Positions 62,601-64,000 of a stretch of DNA of 64,000 nt are shown one piece after another. Both the position numbers and the translations under genes were made by a program. The notes under the pieces are model-generated. The model did not search any database, had not been told where the DNA came from, and saw only the letters and a list, made by a program, of their open reading frames with translations. Numbering within the stretch: position 1 is the first letter of the stretch; the number at the start of each line of letters is the position of its first letter. The DNA lies in contig WBMV01003161.1 in assembly GCA_013396655.1 (NCBI GenBank), positions 3,780,059 to 3,844,058 on the forward strand, read 5' to 3'. Origin of the DNA: Campylorhamphus procurvoides. Lineage: Eukaryota; Chordata; Aves; Passeriformes; Dendrocolaptidae.

Positions 62601-64000
62601 AGCAGAAATACCAAAACCCCCAAAGGTCCATCCTTCTGCAGGGAAATTTCTTAGGGCATTATAGGGGTACCAAAGTAATACCTCCCAATAGTGGTTAAGT
62701 GGCATCTGTTGGCATTGCCAGGCATCTGGAAGAATGACCAGTGTTTGAGGTAACTGTAGCAGCAAAGAATCTCATTTAGGAGCAAATGTATTGCTGCCAT
62801 TGTTTGTCTACCAAATTATGGCTTCTACAAGGGCTTGCTGGGGCTAAAGCCCTTTGTTTGTACTTGTTGCTGTCCTTTTTCAATACTTCTGATCATCAAG
62901 ACATATTTTGTTACTTTAAAAGTGCAGGAATGCACAAGTGCACAATGTGATGGTGTCATTAAAAAATGAACTTCCATCACTGTAAATTCTGGGGAGAAGG
63001 TAGACTGAATCCAACCATAAATACTCCTGAAGTCAGCATGGAAAATTACAAAACATATCTTTTACGGTTTCGGATTGGCACTAACCATTTCCTCTAGGCA
63101 AGAGTGTCATTTAAAAGAGATTAAACTGCACATGACAAGGATAAACTCCCCTTCTCCTCCCAGGGTGCTACTCAGAGCTTGCCTGTTTAACACCAGCTTT
63201 AGTAGCCTCTTCTCTCACTGGAACATTACCTTGATTAGACCCTGAGGTGGGACAAGAGAGGTGCTTGTGGGGGATGCCCCACCAGCAGTGCTTCTCAGGA
63301 CTGTGCCAGGGCACCGAGGCTGCAGGAACCCAGTCCCTGCCTTCTTGTCTCCAGCATCCAACACCCCATTAATGGCAGGAAAAGGTCTGTCTCCCAAGGC
63401 AGTGCAGCCAGAATGGTGTGAAAACAGGTGGGTTTGAGGAAAATTCGCCAGCCCTGTTTGTGTTTCATGGTATTTCTGCCAGAAAGAGCTGCTGTGCTAT
63501 TGCTTGGTTTTACACACTGGTGCAATCCAAATCCTCTGCCTTTAAATACTGACAGCAGCAGAGTGAGTCCAGTGCTGAATGCTGCATTCACAGATAGGAT
63601 AATCTGAGGGAAGACACATTTCTATCAAAATTATTAAAGGAACATCTGATAGCAGTGTTTCAGTTAAGGCTTATTAAACACTCTCCATTTTATTCTCAGC
63701 TTTCAGGGATTTATAATTTTGCTATAAAAACTCACTCAACCTTGAAACTTGGCATCCATCGTTTCATTCCATGAGATATTTTTAAAGATACAAGAGCAGA
63801 AATATTCCCATTCTGGCAATGGCTTAAATGGATATTAACTTTCAATCCTGTTGTACAGCACACTGGAAAGTTGAAAAAACTGCCAAAATTACTGTTTAAA
63901 AAAAAAAGGCCTTTGCAGCAGCAATATAGCTTGGATTATCCACTGAAATCTTGGTATTTTGAATGTGATCTGGTACATTTTGAAGGTTGTTGTCCAGTGT
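59635..64000. other. Gene-free stretch to the end of the window
   Basis: AT-rich spacer without recognised genes, transposons or RNA genes. Frames stay under 105 codons. An A12-type run lies near 61298-61310, and a 10-bp inverted repeat at 60043-60068 is listed separately. Confidence 0.55.
60043..60068. repeat. Perfect 10-bp inverted repeat with 6-base spacer
   Basis: CACTGACTGT at 60043-60052 and ACAGTCAGTG at 60059-60068 are exact reverse complements around TCCTAG. The structure could form a hairpin. It has no T-run behind it, and the stem is too short for a microRNA precursor. Confidence 0.85.

Noticed and set aside
1..64000. tRNA genes, rRNA, familiar microRNAs, CRISPR arrays, bacterial-type operons
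   Set aside because: No B-box-like GGTTCGA, no familiar microRNA seed sequence noticed, no regularly spaced repeats, and vertebrate repeat content throughout.

Overview
The window reads as nuclear DNA of a bird. It is AT-rich by eye and CpG-depleted, almost free of repeats, and carries six fragments of CR1 non-LTR retrotransposons, the dominant interspersed repeat of bird genomes. CR1 also occurs in other reptiles; the sparse repeat load (about 1.5 kb of 64 kb) fits a bird better. The species and locus cannot be read from the sequence. One 14-base run of N marks an assembly gap.

No gene can be named. No open frame has a recognisable domain, and no chain of exons, rRNA, tRNA, known microRNA or CRISPR array was seen. 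The window is therefore probably intergenic or lies inside a very long intron. The strongest coding lead is one isolated exon-like segment at 9531-9683: acceptor, 51 open codons in phase 0, donor. Weaker leads are a 219-codon open frame on the minus strand (8455-9114), an 87-codon frame behind an acceptor-like site (14722-14985), and a run of overlapping minus-strand frames (44090-45308).

Layout: 1-8454 is featureless. 8455-15000 holds the weak coding leads plus AT-rich stretches that look like conserved non-coding DNA, including a 20-bp near-palindrome centred on a CACGTG E-box. 17678-18064 and 22631-23000 are plus-strand CR1 copies. 20041-20330 is a homeodomain/octamer-rich candidate enhancer. 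23001-44089 is mostly plain sequence with simple repeats, a 23-bp perfect tandem duplication at 33619, and a CpG-rich element at 34771-34970 that stands out from everything around it. 47052-51928 has three short CR1 pieces and a 32-bp tandem duplication; 58645-59030 has a minus-strand CR1; the N gap is at 59621-59634. The remainder is unremarkable.

No genes can be shown to work together here. I found no evidence of a new multi-gene system. The most useful follow-ups are the 34.8 kb CpG-rich element and the 9.5 kb exon candidate.
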